A stretch of 64,000 bases of DNA, taken from NCBI GenBank assembly GCA_029931535.1, contig JAQPZY010000702.1, positions 124,001-188,000 of the forward strand. The letters run 5' to 3'. Source of the DNA: Margaritifera margaritifera. Taxonomy: Eukaryota > Mollusca > Bivalvia > Unionida > Margaritiferidae. The notes beneath the pieces were generated by a model. The model ran no database searches. It worked only from the letters and a program-made list of their open reading frames with translations, and was not told the DNA's origin. The first letter of the stretch is position 1. Every line of letters begins with the position of its first letter. Both the position numbers and the translations under genes were made by a program. Of this stretch, positions 46,900-57,990 are shown piece by piece.

Positions 46900-48531
46900 T
46901 TAGGTCATTGCCAAAACCGGGGTCTTTCTACGTATGCACCGTTCGCAAGACTCCACCTTACGATTCACGTCCTTCTCCAGACCCGGCCAAAAAAATCTTT
47001 GCCTAGCTAACCAGAGTGTTTTCTCCTTGCCCTGATGACCCATATCGTTGTGGATACCTTTCAAGGCTAGGCTCCGGTATGACTCTGGGATCACGAGCTG
47101 TTTGATCGATTGACCCTCAAGAGAAGTGGTCCTGTAGAGAACGCCGTTTTCAACTACAAGGCGGTTGCATTCGCGGAGAAATTTTTGCACAGACGCATTT
47201 TCTCTCCGGAGATCCTCCTCCCTGGGCCGAAAACGCTTACTCTTGAGGTCAATAACTTTCGATAGAGTTTTATCAGTCAACTGTTCTCTGTCCCACTTGA
47301 TGTTATTAAAATGTTTAGATGGAAACACCTCATCGGCCGAATGAGGCTCCGAATCATCTGAAATACTCCCTATCAAGGGCACCGAGACAGTGGCTGCATG
47401 GCAAATGGCTTCTACCACGTCTGGGAACATTTGTGGTAAACGCGAGAGACTGTCGGCGTCAACATTATTTTTGCCAGCTCTATACTTGATGGAAAAATTG
47501 TAGTTTGCTAGAGCCGCAACCCATCTATGCCCTGTAGCGTCGAGTTTTGCCGTTGAAAGGACGTATGTTAACTGGTTGCTGTCCGTGACAACCTCGAATG
47601 ATGAAATTAAGAGATAGTCATGGAATTTATCTGTCACAGCCCATTTCAACGCCAAAAATTCGAGCTTGTGAGCTGGATAGCGCCGTTCACTGGGTCTCAA
47701 TCCACAACTCGCGTAGGCAATGACTCTTTTCACATCATCTTGCTCTTGATATAGGACCGCGCCTAAACCAGAGCCACTAGCATACGTATGCACGATAAAT
47801 GGTTTAGTATAGTCGGCAAATGTTAAGATGGGGGTAGTGGTCAACTTGTTTATGAGAGTTGCAAAGGCGGTTTCTTGGGCAGTGCCCCAAGTCCAAGGAG
47901 CTGCTGGTTTGTCTTTGGACTTATTCTTTCGAGACGCTTTGGTCGTGCCATGGCCCTCTAATAGAGCGTTTAATGGTTGTGCTATCTGCGAGAATCTCTC
48001 GACAAAGCGGCGATAGTACCCTGCGAACCCTAAACATTGACGTAGCTCCTTAATGTTTTTAGGTTTTGGCCAATTCCTAATCGCAGCGGTTTTCTCTGGG
48101 TCAGTCGGTATACCTCCCTCAGATATAACGTGACCCAGATACACGACTGAGGACATGAACAACTCGCATTTAGAGGGTTTCAGCTTAAGACCGTGCTGAC
48201 GTAAGCGTGCGAACACTGACTCTAAACGTTCCATGTGCTCGTCGAACGTCCTGGAGAAAATGAGAATATCATCTATGAAAATGAGGCACTCTTTGAGGTG
48301 CATTTCTCCCATGCATTTCTCCATAAGACGCTGAAAAGTAGCCCCAGCGTTGCACAGACCAAAACTCATGCGGTTCGCTTCATAAAAGCCGAGCGGACCC
48401 ACCGAGAAGGCTGAATATTGCTTATGTTCTTCCTCCATCTCAACTTGCCAATAGCCTGACCTTAGGTCCAGCTTGGAGAAGAACTTGGCCCCTTGCAATA
48501 CATCGACAGTATCATCAAACCGTGGAAGCAT
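46900..48531 (-). pseudogene. Reverse transcriptase, RNase H and integrase zinc domain
   Basis: A 543-codon frame. Residues 21-29 (LDLRSGYWQ) hold the first RT aspartate and residues 85-88 (FIDD) the paired aspartates; the thumb and connection follow to about 215. RNase H runs from about 245 to 370, but where gypsy elements have T-D-A-S the sequence reads T-Y-A-S (Tyr250, codon at 47,782-47,784), so the first metal-binding aspartate is lost. Residues about 455-540 form the H2C2 zinc domain of integrase (GIHNDMGHQG ... CERC). The frame ends at a TAA at 46,900-46,902; the same frame reopens directly after it, so this is a nonsense change inside integrase. The N-terminal RT fingers lie upstream in another frame. 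Confidence 0.92.
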
Positions 48532-49560
48532 ATAAGCATCCTTCCGAGTCTTTGCATTGAGGTCCTGTAGTCTATACAGAAACCTAGGCTGTTATCACGT
48601 TTCCGGACCAACACAACATTAGAGGAGTAAGGACTATCAGATTCCCTGATTGCACCAGCATCTAACATTTCCTTAATATGCTGACGCACCTCCTCATACA
48701 TCCCAGGGGGTATTCTCCTGTATTGCTGTTTGAAAGGCTTATCGTCATCAAGCACTATCTTATGTTTGATGAGACCAGACTTACCCAAGTCTGTGGGCCC
48801 CCTCGAAAATATGCAGTCCCATTTGCCCAATACTTGCCTGAGTCTATCCAGTTGCTCCGGGGTCAGATTTTCAATATCGATCTTAACCTTCAGATCTTCC
48901 AGAGGAGAATGTCCACTGTCTTTGGACATGCTGGGGGTAAAATCAGAACCTAAGTTGTCAACAACTTTGACTTCACTTATGAGACATATATCAGATTTGG
49001 GTCTTATCGTCACACATTTGGCGGACATGACCGTAAACTGTTTAGAGTTTCCCAAGTTCTCTGTAACTGCTTCTGCTATATGAGCATCAATATTGCGGGC
49101 AATGCCGTTGATAGTAATGGTTTCATACGGCGCAACGTTGACGGTATGCGTATTGGTAGATCTTACTCTAAATGACTTACACTCAATGCTATCAATAGCA
49201 ATTTTCCATGTATCTGGAATTCTATCTGTAGGAGGATTATCAATCATGTAATCGCTACATAAACGTATGACATTTGTTCCAATAACGACAGGACAGGTAC
49301 TGTTGGACTCTGTATCTGGTACAACTAAAATGGGGACACTGAGTTCAAAATCAGAAAAGAACGGCATTAAAATCGGGTACTCAGTGTATCCCAGATAACT
49401 CAGAAAAGAGCCGTCTTCAATAGTCACCTTGAGACCAAGCGATTCAAGAGTGAAGCGCTGGCTTATCACTAAGCGACAAATAAAAACTATTCGATACGGT
49501 AGTCACCATGGACCCACTGTCAATAAGGGAAGTAACTGGAACATTGTTAAAATAAACAAT
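48532..49560 (-). pseudogene. Aspartic protease and RT N-terminus, frameshifted
   Basis: The protease active site LIDSGSMVTTVS is at about 49,486-49,530, in a frame that ends about 16 residues later at a TGA near 49,448. The rest of the protease (SFLSYLGYTEYP, ILVVPDTES, VVIGTNVIRL) is in the frame 48,462-49,469, which begins inside the overlap. The shift lies within the protease fold, so it is damage rather than a recoding site. That frame continues through a linker to RT fingers (HKIVLDDDKPFKQQYRRIP, GAIRESDSPYSSNVVLVRK, FCIDYR) and then shifts again near 48,565-48,575, just before the 543-codon frame takes over. Confidence 0.9.
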
Positions 49561-49652
49561 ACTAGTGTTGGAAGAACCAACCAAGCGCTGAAATAGCGTA
49601 TTCTGGCCTTTAGGATGGTTACCGACCCCTGTATGAACATCTACAGAGGCGG

Positions 49653-49670
49653 TTACTCTTTTAACTGCTG
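49653..49670 (-). promoter_or_regulatory. Candidate gag-pro -1 frameshift site
   Basis: The protease frame is -1 relative to gag and is open back across the gag stop. The overlap contains G TTA AAA in gag phase just before GAG TAA, a heptamer close to the GUUAAAC slippery sequence known from arteriviruses. No obvious pseudoknot was traced. Confidence 0.4.
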
Positions 49671-50852
49671 CACTCCTCTACCATAGTCACGCCTTCGGTT
49701 GCCGTTACCTCGGTTACCGTTTCCCCGATTTCCCCGGTAGTTGTCGTGGCCTCTATTGATGTAGTTGCGTCGGTTGTTTTCGTCGTCATTTTGGCCCTGT
49801 CTTTTGCTGTTATCCTGCTCTTTGTTAATTCCAGTCAGTTCTCTGAGGAGTATCGACTGTTCATGCAGCTGTTCAGCAAGAGCGTTGATTCGAGATCCTA
49901 ATCTCTCCTCTGTTTGTTGGATGCTTAAGTCGAAATCTCTCTCTACCTTGCATCTCTCGTGGCCGCTTTCTACCATGGGCTGATGGTGCACTTTCTTAGG
50001 GGGGATTGGGCCGGCGTCCTTCGGCAAGTTCAGCTGCTTGTCGACCATCCTTATTTCTCGCAGTAACTCGTCATAGTTAGTGATGGAGTCGAACTTATGG
50101 CGAGTGTGGCTCTTAAGTAGTTCACTCCTCAGTGAAGACCAAAACTTCTGTCTGAGGAGGCCATCCTTATCTTCTTCTCTGATGTGGCTCGCTTCGATCG
50201 CAGTCTGGAAAAGTGTCTCCAGCCTGCAACCGAAGGTAGTCACCGATTCCCCTTCTCTCTGGAAAGAGTTGAAAAACTCTTGCATAATCATGCCTTGAGT
50301 TGACATATTTCCAAAGGCAGTATCTAGGCGCTTCAATATGGCTTCAAAGGATGGTTTCTCGCCCAGTGCTATGACGGTATGTCTCGCCATGCCCCGCAGA
50401 GACCGTCTGATAGCCTGGATTATGACTGTTGGGGGATATTCAGGCATAAGGCATTTCACCTCGAATCTCCACTCATAGTATGTGATGTCACCTTTCTGCG
50501 TGGGTTCGTCCCCCGAAAAGAAAGGGATCTTTGGTACTACGGCGGAAGTGGGTGGGGTGGGTGTAGCAGTGGCTGCGGTTAAAGTACCCTGATAACCACC
50601 AAATAGTGCTGAAGCACCTATTTGGACCTTAGGCTTAATGGCCATACTGGATATACTAAGCTGCCTGGGCGAGGTTCTCCCCATACCTGCAATTGGAGTG
50701 CTCTGCGACACAAGGACAGGTGGGGGCATATAAGATTTGGCTGGGGTTACACCAGGTTTAAGTGGGTCCCCCGCGGGCATCACTACGTACCCACTAGCAT
50801 TCAATGACCGTATCATCTCCATATCTGTCATGGGGTTCTTACCTGTAGCCAT
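49653..50852 (-). CDS. gag: gag, PNMA-like capsid with RG-rich tail
   Basis: An unbroken frame; I prefer the Met at 50,852 (MATGKNPMTD) over the upstream one at 50,900, which adds 16 untypical residues. From that start it is 399 codons. A proline/serine-rich N-terminus leads to a capsid-like helical region (about 115-270) with EWRFEVKCLM, IIQAIRRSLRGMAR, ILKRLDTAFGNM and FQREGESVTTFGCRLE, the pattern seen in PNMA-type gag proteins and their gypsy relatives. A charged coiled-coil-like stretch follows (about 295-345). The C-terminus lacks a CCHC zinc knuckle and instead has repeated RGN/RGNGNRRR, suggesting RNA binding through arginine-glycine. It is the only intact gene of the element. Confidence 0.9.
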   Translation of the reverse strand: MATGKNPMTDMEMIRSLNASGYVVMPAGDPLKPGVTPAKSYMPPPVLVSQSTPIAGMGRTSPRQLSISSMAIKPKVQIGASALFGGYQGTLTAATATPTPPTSAVVPKIPFFSGDEPTQKGDITYYEWRFEVKCLMPEYPPTVIIQAIRRSLRGMARHTVIALGEKPSFEAILKRLDTAFGNMSTQGMIMQEFFNSFQREGESVTTFGCRLETLFQTAIEASHIREEDKDGLLRQKFWSSLRSELLKSHTRHKFDSITNYDELLREIRMVDKQLNLPKDAGPIPPKKVHHQPMVESGHERCKVERDFDLSIQQTEERLGSRINALAEQLHEQSILLRELTGINKEQDNSKRQGQNDDENNRRNYINRGHDNYRGNRGNGNRGNGNRRRDYGRGVQQLKE

Positions 50853-51537
50853 ATTGAAGAGAGATCTAAAAAAAATCGCGCGTATATCTGATCTCGACAA
50901 AGAAATCGCACAACCGCGATTGGCTGTTTAACCACGATTCAGGATAAAAAATCAGTCTAATTTACCAACGATAAAAAAACCAATAACGGTATACGTTTCC
51001 TCAAGGTGGATATCAATGTCACTACCAATTTTGCTTTATGTATTGAAATATGCTAAAAAATAACTCCCTAGAAACTGTCTGGCACGCCTGGCAATCTTGC
51101 ACGCAAGCTTGCACATATAATAAACATATAATGATGTATTAGCTAGGGAGGTCAGAGAACTGTCTAGTCAATTTAACAACAGTTCAATAAAGCAGACAGA
51201 AAGTACACATACGCATATCAGTGATAATTGCTTTAATGTCATTGGAATGTCCATTGAATCAACGCAAAATTCTGTTTGGGTATTTGAGTAACAAACAAGT
51301 CTTTGCATTTGCTAACGATTATGCTTTGGCGTGTTATAGCCAATATGTCAACGATATTGAATAAGTGAACAAAAATATATTGAAAATAAAACTTACAACA
51401 TTTCGAAATCCAAGAGTCCTTACTTAACAAATAACACGGAACACAAAACAAACATCACTATGCGTCCTATATATTGTATATATGTAGAAAGTATGTCCCC
51501 GGCATCTCCACCATATGTGCAAAAGTTTCCTTTTCTT

Positions 51538-51737
51538 GTCCGGAACAGAACACTACATCACTTGGAAGCCATGCTGGAATTTTCCAATTGGACTCCTTTT
51601 CGGGCCAGGAACAGAACACTAAATAACTTGGAAGCTATGCTGGAATTTTCCAATTGGACTCCTTTTCGGGTCTGGAACAGAACACTAAATCACTTGGAAG
51701 CCATGCTGGAACTTTCCAATTGGACTCCTTTTAGGGA
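51538..51737. repeat. 66-bp tandem repeat in the gypsy leader
   Basis: Three near-identical 66-bp units lie between the 5' LTR and gag. Unit phrases are GGAACAGAACACTA, CTTGGAAGCCATGCTGGAA and TTTTCCAATTGGACTCCTTT. The plus-strand frame across them repeats a 22-residue unit, but that strand is antisense to the element and I do not consider it coding. Confidence 0.9.
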
Positions 51738-51800
51738 TCCCTTAGTAGCGGCCCTTCGGTCTGGTTTACCCGTAAATACGATCTTCTCTTTCCCACTGTT

Positions 51801-51818
51801 GTCCCACGGTGGTCGCCA
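51801..51818 (-). promoter_or_regulatory. tRNA primer-binding site
   Basis: Two bases (TC) after the 5' LTR end, the minus strand reads TGGCGACCACCGTGGGAC. It begins with TGG, complementary to the CCA end of a tRNA; its complement ends GTGGTCGCCA, which from memory resembles an arginine tRNA 3' end. Confidence 0.8.
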
Positions 51819-51820
51819 GA

Positions 51821-52332
51821 TGTAAGCTAGGTCTTATTTCGGGATGAAATGACAACACTCGCTTGTTAGTTGTGGGATTTATCACAGATGAAATAGTATG
51901 AGATAAACCTAAAACAATTAAAAAGCATATACTTAATATACAAGACAAATACAATACAGTATATGCAGTATATAACCGACACAAATACAATACCCAATAC
52001 ACAACTCACGCGCTAACATTTATAATTTTATCACAAAAAATACAAATAATACCATACCAGACTCGAAGAGTATAATTATTTTTAATTATATTCAATCTCT
52101 TGTCTTTCACTTGCGTGAAAGACAAGTGCTTTAATTATTCACGAATAATTCTGCTTAGATGTTGTCCGTCTAAGAACCAGAGTAAGAATGCCAGAGGATT
52201 TTGTTAGTGTGGCGGGGAATCGATGTTAATACTCGTGAAGCCCGGTAATCATGCATCGCGATCAATCACGCACTCGCTCACTCACTCATGACGAACGCGT
52301 CCATAGGTATACGACACAAGTCCTGGGTCACA
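51821..52332 (-). repeat. 5' LTR of the gypsy element
   Basis: About 512 bp, TG...CA on the minus strand, matching 44,648-45,158 with about 17 differences. All three hairpins are retained without change. Confidence 0.95.
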
Positions 52333-53200
52333 TATTCAACAACCCAAAAATGTATTTCTATATTTCAAAAATGGACTAAGTAAAACTTCTAAATTGACCC
52401 GTTGAACACAAAATAATCGGAAATATAAACTAAATTCTAATGAGTTGGCAGTGTAAGACCTGCAATATTTATGATGCAGGTATTGTCTTAATACGTACAA
52501 ATAATACAATTATTTTAATATGTACAAATAATACAATCTTGAAACTTTCAAAGGTTTTTAAAATTACTTGGTTTAGAATCTGCAGACTTCCTAATGTCAT
52601 AAGCAGGTACCCAAATCCTTCTTCTGTCAGCTTCTAGGGACTTTTTATTCCAGTACCTCATAATTATAGGATTAAATGATCATGGTTGGTATTTATCTAA
52701 GTAAAGAGTGTATCTTATGACTCACAAAGTAAATAAAGTTCGATGAGTGCTTAGGTTAAATATACACTTCGATAAAGAGGCTGCCATGATCATTTAATCG
52801 TTTGAAATCAAATTGTCTCTCCTTTTTTGTCATAAAATCAGCAGATTCCATCAATAAAACATTTGATTTTAGGTAGTACGTAGTTTTCTTTAAATGTCCT
52901 CTTCGCTTTGTGGCAGAATATTTAGGCCTATCTTTGCTAGCCAAGGGTCGTTGATCTACTTCGCTAATAGGAAAATCATCACAAAATGCTTTCAAAATGC
53001 GCATTATCATCATTAAAGTGAAAACAGCAATGAAATATAAAAGAGAGTGTTTATATTCACATAGTATTCTTTATTTCCGTAAGTTATATAATGTTTTCAT
53101 GCCAAAACGTATTACAGTCATTGAATTTAAATAATATATATCTCTTCTTCACATTCCTATATCTCTTTACTGCCACATTATAGTTACTAGTCTCCATAGC
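52333..53200. other. No gene recognised; one 85-codon frame
   Basis: A minus frame at 52,756-53,013 (QRPLASKDRPKYSATKRRG) has protein-like composition but no known family. It lies downstream of the hAT fragment on the same strand and could be a further exon of that gene or chance. Confidence 0.3.
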
Positions 53201-53224
53201 AAAATCCTGCTGCGCTGCTGGTTA

Positions 53225-53325
53225 CAAGGTAATTGACTATATGTACCTCTGTGAGACAGCCTGTTCCTCAAAACACACTTGATCCTATTTATAGTTGAAA
53301 AGGACCTTTCACAGTCTGAAAAAAT
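53225..53325 (-). pseudogene. hAT-type transposase C-terminal dimerisation fragment
   Basis: On the minus strand a TTTTTTCAG acceptor-like sequence is followed by an open stretch reading CERSFSTINRIKCVLRNRLS. The C-E-R-x-F-S-x-x-N-x-I-K...RNRL pattern is the signature of the hAT dimerisation domain, as in transposases and their domesticated ZMYM/ZNF862-like relatives. A GAGGTACAT donor-like sequence follows. Only about 25 residues are recognisable, so whether it is an exon of a host gene or a transposon relic is open. Confidence 0.6.
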
Positions 53326-53339
53326 GGAACAGAAAGTGT

Positions 53340-54356
53340 ATTAATAGACTGATAGATGTAAGAAAAGATGCAAAACTAAATGATTCCTAATTCGGTGAAC
53401 TACCAAGGACGATTTCTTCAAAATCCAGACAGTGACGTGTTTGTAAATAATAATGACAGAATAGCTAATGTAACACACATTCCTTTCCATTATTAAAAAT
53501 ATATCAGTATATTGTTATGGTATTCTTCCTTCAATGTGAGAGAACTTAAATGTTCTTCAAAATTTTAAAGTGTTTTATTTAACTGCTGTAAACATAGTTA
53601 GCACTAGTGACTGACTGTTGGAGAAATAAATCAAATAAAAATAAAGGAATAATCCAAAACTTTTTCTTTACATGCTTTAAAAAGGGTACATTTTGAAGAT
53701 AAAAATTGCTCTTTTTCTTACCTGAATAGACAGATCAAGAAAAATTCTTAGGCCAGGGCCCACTAAAGTTAAGAATTTATTTTTTATTTTTTATTTACCA
53801 AACTATGTTTTTCTCTTGCTTCGAGTATATGTAAATAAAAGAATAACTCATGGATGGGATGCAATTTTCGTTCATGTAATTGTACTCCTCACATGCATGT
53901 TGTGTAAAATTAAAACAATGACAACAATGACAGCAACAACTACAGCAACAATAGCTCCTACTGCTACAACTACTACTGCTACAACTATAAAAACAAATAT
54001 AAGAGATTGTAATAGTGCCTTAGGGATTGTACGCAATCACTCCCCCACACTCCTGCTGCTAAGTATAGATCTAAACCAAAAGTTTTCAACATGGAAGATT
54101 TACCATGCGATCCAACGATTTCCATCCAAGGATTGTAAATCTTCATTCAGTGTTGAACCATTCCATTACTTTCGTTTCTTAGAATATTTATTTTCCTTTA
54201 TGGGAGAAACCCCCTATCAGAATCTGAATCCAAAAATTCTGCATCTGATCTTCTTAACCAGGTCAATATGGGGCAATCCTGGCACTGGATAATTGTACGT
54301 GTTTTTTAAGGTGGTGTGTTCATTGTACTGAATGAGCACTAAGGATTTTACTAACT
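53340..54356. other. No gene recognised
   Basis: A 158-codon plus frame (53,816-54,292) contains an ACA/ACT-rich simple-sequence part (poly-Thr/Ala) and no known domain. I regard it as chance. Confidence 0.45.
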
Positions 54357-55691
54357 TTAAAAATAATATGTGTCGCACCTTTTGAGTTGATAGTGTTGTT
54401 CGTCCTTTGAGTTCGAAGATAACCATGACATCACTAACTGGTTTGGTTTCTGTGAGTACGTGAGTGGCTGAGCAGGCCAATATTGTGCTCTGAAATGTTT
54501 GTGACACACTTGACAGGAGATGCCGCTTGGGTTTGCTTGATCAATAAAAGACGTGCTGCAGTTCTGAGAATTACGCTGCTCGCGTTTTTGCACTGCCTCT
54601 GCAATTCTCCTCAGTTCAAAATCTGTAGCTTCAGTTTGGATGAGACTCCGCGAAGATTCAGGGTCAATGTTGAAGTGCTTCAAGGATGACTTGAGGGAAT
54701 CTTTGAAGCGTTTCTTCTGACCACCCTGAGATCGGTTTCTCTCCTTCAGCTCGCCGTCGAAGATTTTCGGTAGTCGCTCTTCTGACATCCTGGTGACGTG
54801 GCCTGCCCATCTAAACCATGATTTCATCAGCAGAGTGTGGCTGCTTGGAATACCTGCCCGTGTGAGAACCTCAGTGTCTGGGACCCAGTCCTCCCAGCTT
54901 ATCCTCATTAGTTTCCTCAGGCAGCCCATGTGAAAATGGTTCAGCTTCTTGGCATGGCGTCTGTATACCGTTCAGGTTTTGCAAGCATACAACAGGGTCG
55001 GCAACACAATGGCTTTGTATATCTTAAGTTTTGTTTGTAGTCTGATGCGTCCGCGCTCCCACATATTTCCACGCAGTCTGTCATAGGCCACACTTGCTTT
55101 AGCCATTCTGGCAATGGTTTCATAATCGATGTGGACTGCACGTGACAGTGTGCTACCGAGATAGGTGAACTTGTCTACTGCCATGAGGGTTTAGCCATTT
55201 ACTGTGATGGTAGGCTCTACGTAAGGCTTTCCTGGTGCAGGTTGGTGCATCACCTCTGTCTTTTTGATACTGACTGTGAGACAGAAATTGTCACAAGCTG
55301 AAAAAAAATGGTTCATACTGTGTTGCATGTCCGACTCAGATTTGGCATTCAGGGAACAGTGGCCAGCAAGTAGTAGATCACGGACAGTCACTTCCTGTAA
55401 CTTCGTCTTCGCCAGCAGTCTTCTCAGATTAAAGAGTTTGTCGTATGTCCGGTATCTGATGTCGATCCCCTTGTCATAGTCACGGAAGGCATCAGTAAGC
55501 ATGGCAGAGAACATCATAGTGAAGAGGGCTGGGGCCAACACACAGCCTTGCTTGACTCCATTGGTGACTGTAAATGGTTCAGATTCAAGGTTTTGCACTA
55601 AAGACGAAATTGATATATTTGCATCCGAAATTACTAGCATGTGTACTTCGAATAAATATGTTTTACTGGTAGACTTTTTGCAGATGGCCAA
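54357..55691 (-). pseudogene. LINE reverse transcriptase remnant with dead active site
   Basis: Minus-strand frames in order: 55,191-55,691 with NGVKQGCVLAPALFTMMFSA, LFNLRRLLAKTKL and VSIKKTEVMHQPAPGKPY; 54,972-55,184 with VDKFTYLGSTLSRAVHID and KIYKAIVLPTLLYACKT; 54,357-54,929 with CLRKLMRISWEDWVPDTEVL, WAGHVTRMSEERLPK and SQGGQKKRFKDSLK, then a degraded CxxC zinc finger (CQVCHKHFRAQ). This is the common animal LINE type whose genes are often mis-annotated as craniofacial development protein 2-like. The YADD box reads LLLAGHCS, so both catalytic aspartates are gone, and frames break at about 54,935 and 55,190. The 5' half (endonuclease) is missing. Confidence 0.92.
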
Positions 55692-55869
55692 TTCATGCTA
55701 ATTACTAGTCTTAGTTTCAACCACAAAGCCAAGTAAACTTTACTTGTTGACCATTAAACATCATCACAAAAATCAAGATGGAAAGAAAATAGGAAGGCTG
55801 ATTTTATTAAAAATATTGATACCGGTAAACCTGGAAAGATAATAAAGAACACACAGAATGCACATAATA

Positions 55870-57990
55870 GCATAGAATCCATATATAAAACTGATAACAA
55901 CAGTCTATATATTTGCAGCAGATAATTGCAATCCAATTTCTAACAAATATAACAAACGATGGTTTGAAACGAAATGCCAAACGGCCCTCAGATGATATCA
56001 CCTGGCGAGAAAAATACATAAGAATAACCCAACACAAACAAATGGGAAAAATCTTGTGAACGCAAGTAAAATATGTACAAAAGAACAATGAATTTGTACA
56101 TAAAAGGAAAAAAAAAGTTGAATGCAAAAAAGATTACGGAAAAATTAAAAACCAAGGGATTATTGGAAAATACTAATATCCTAGAAAAGGGAGCAGAGGA
56201 TAAACGTGTTAAACTCTAAGAACTCTATGAATTTAAAAAAAAAAATAGGAATATTGACAACGTAAATGAAAAAGATGATTCTGAAGATGATATAAATATT
56301 ACAATAGATGACAATGATGGGATTGTTAATCATGCAATCACTGAGTCAGAAATTATTAATTAAGTCTTAAGAATAAAAAAAAATTCTGTCCTACGATAAT
56401 GTATTAAACGAACATAACGAACATACCAAATGTATTTCTGATATGCTGATGCCTTTGTATGTCGCTTTTTTCAATATAATGTTTGACACTGATCAGTTTT
56501 TGAGCGCATGGCTTGAAAGAATAATTATATCAATATATAAGAGAAAAAGGGGCCTAAGGTTACCTGACAATTATAAACTTTCTACATCTGTACTAAAGAA
56601 AAGACTTCAGAAGTTTTTAGATTTCTTCTATGTTCTTAAAGAAAACCAAACTGGATTCAGGTCAGGCTGTTCAACTACAGATCATATATTTTGTCTTTTC
56701 GCTCTTACTGAAATTTTTAAGAACTTGCAAAATGAAACTTTTTTGTGCCTTTATTGATATAAGTAGCGTTTTTGACAATATTTGGAGGACAATGCTGTGG
56801 ATGAAACTATTAGATAACAATACCAATTGGAACAACTTTCGAATAATATAGAGCATGCATCATAAAATCAAATCTTGTGTCAGTTTTGCGTGGGAGTAAT
56901 CCGCTTTCTTTCAGTTTAGCAAGGGTGTGAGGCAAGGTAAAAACTTTCATGAGCATCAATTTCACAAAGACAAAGATTTTTGTTTTTGGTACACGAAAAG
57001 ATGATAAATATAGATTTACAATTGGTGAGAATGTAATGGACGTTTGAATGAATTTAAATATTTAGCTGTTATTATTTTCTAAAAATGAAGGTTCTTTAAA
57101 TCATATAAATACAATGTTGACCAAGCTAGAAAGGTCTTGAATTTACTTTGCTGAAATATTTAGATACTTCCATATTAGAATAGACCTGTGATAGCATCTT
57201 TCGATCATTCTATATTACCCATTCTACTTTATAGGTGTGAAGTTTGGGGATTTTAAAATATCACAATTATTGAAAACTTAGATAACGAAGTAACATTTTA
57301 AAGTTGAGAAAAAGTACTCCCATTTTCAAGCTGTATTCAGAATTAGGAGGGAAACTGATCAATATAATTATCAGATCCCGAATGACAGGATTTTTTATCT
57401 CTATCATCAATGGTAAATGGACAAAACTATCCAGTCTTCTTTATCAAATATTTTTTTACGAGACCAATGCTAACTGCAATACTTATAAATGGATGAATAG
57501 CATAGGAAACACTTCGATAGCTGTTGGTAGACCAGACCTCCTATATTACGAACTTATCAATAATCCTAAAGAAACAAAACGCATGATAACAGGAACTTTA
57601 ATAGACCTTTATATACAAGTATTACATTGTTCACTAACTCAATCCTCAAAGGGAAAATCGTACCATTGTTTAAAACAAGATATGAACATGAAAAACTACT
57701 TTTTACTTTTACCTAGGAATGTGTATTTACCATTGATAAAGTTTAAGACTTTCAATCATAGTCTTCCTGTTGAAACCGGTCGTTGGGACAATACACGATT
57801 TGAGGAAAAACATGCAATCATTGTGATAAAAATGACATCGAGGACGAATTTCATTATTTGTTTGCCCAAAATTTCACAAAGTAAGAAGTAAGTTTCTAAA
57901 ACGGTTATATTACGGAAACACTGTATTGTAAAGTTACAAAACTCTCCAAAATCGTTCCCTGTTTATTACTCTAATAATGAATACAATAAC
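55870..57990 (+). pseudogene. Second LINE remnant, opposite orientation
   Basis: On the plus strand, in changing frames: a K/N-rich linker (about 55,950-56,330); 56,443-56,757 with LMPLYVAFFNIMFDTDQFLS, PDNYKLS and ENQTGFRSGCSTTDHIFCLF; then CAFIDISSVFDNIWRTMLW (56,740-56,810), where the first catalytic aspartate survives. The YADD region is missing (deletion after about 56,945). 57,304-57,891 resumes with STPIFKLYSELG and NHSLPVETGRWDN, and a DEFHYLF-like tail lies in an adjacent frame near 57,845. This belongs to the same broad family as the fragment at 10.8-11.6 kb. Many stops show it is inactive. Confidence 0.88.

Larger units (their letters stand above)
44648..52332 (-). mobile_element. 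Full-length Ty3/gypsy LTR retrotransposon, inactivated
   Basis: Two direct LTRs of about 511 bp flank about 6.66 kb of minus-strand coding sequence in the order gag, protease, RT, RNase H, integrase. The order places it in Ty3/gypsy (Metaviridae). A primer-binding site and a polypurine tract sit at the expected inner edges. No exact target duplication is seen: 44,643-44,647 is TTAAA and 52,333-52,337 is TATTC, although TATT occurs close to both ends. The LTRs differ at roughly 17 positions, so the insertion is not recent. Coding is disrupted by at least three frameshifts and four in-frame stops. Confidence 0.95.

Noticed and set aside
51460..51825. 121-codon plus frame with three NRTL..LEAMLEFSNWTPFR repeats
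   Set aside because: It lies antisense in the gypsy leader and mirrors the 66-bp DNA repeat; no other evidence of coding.
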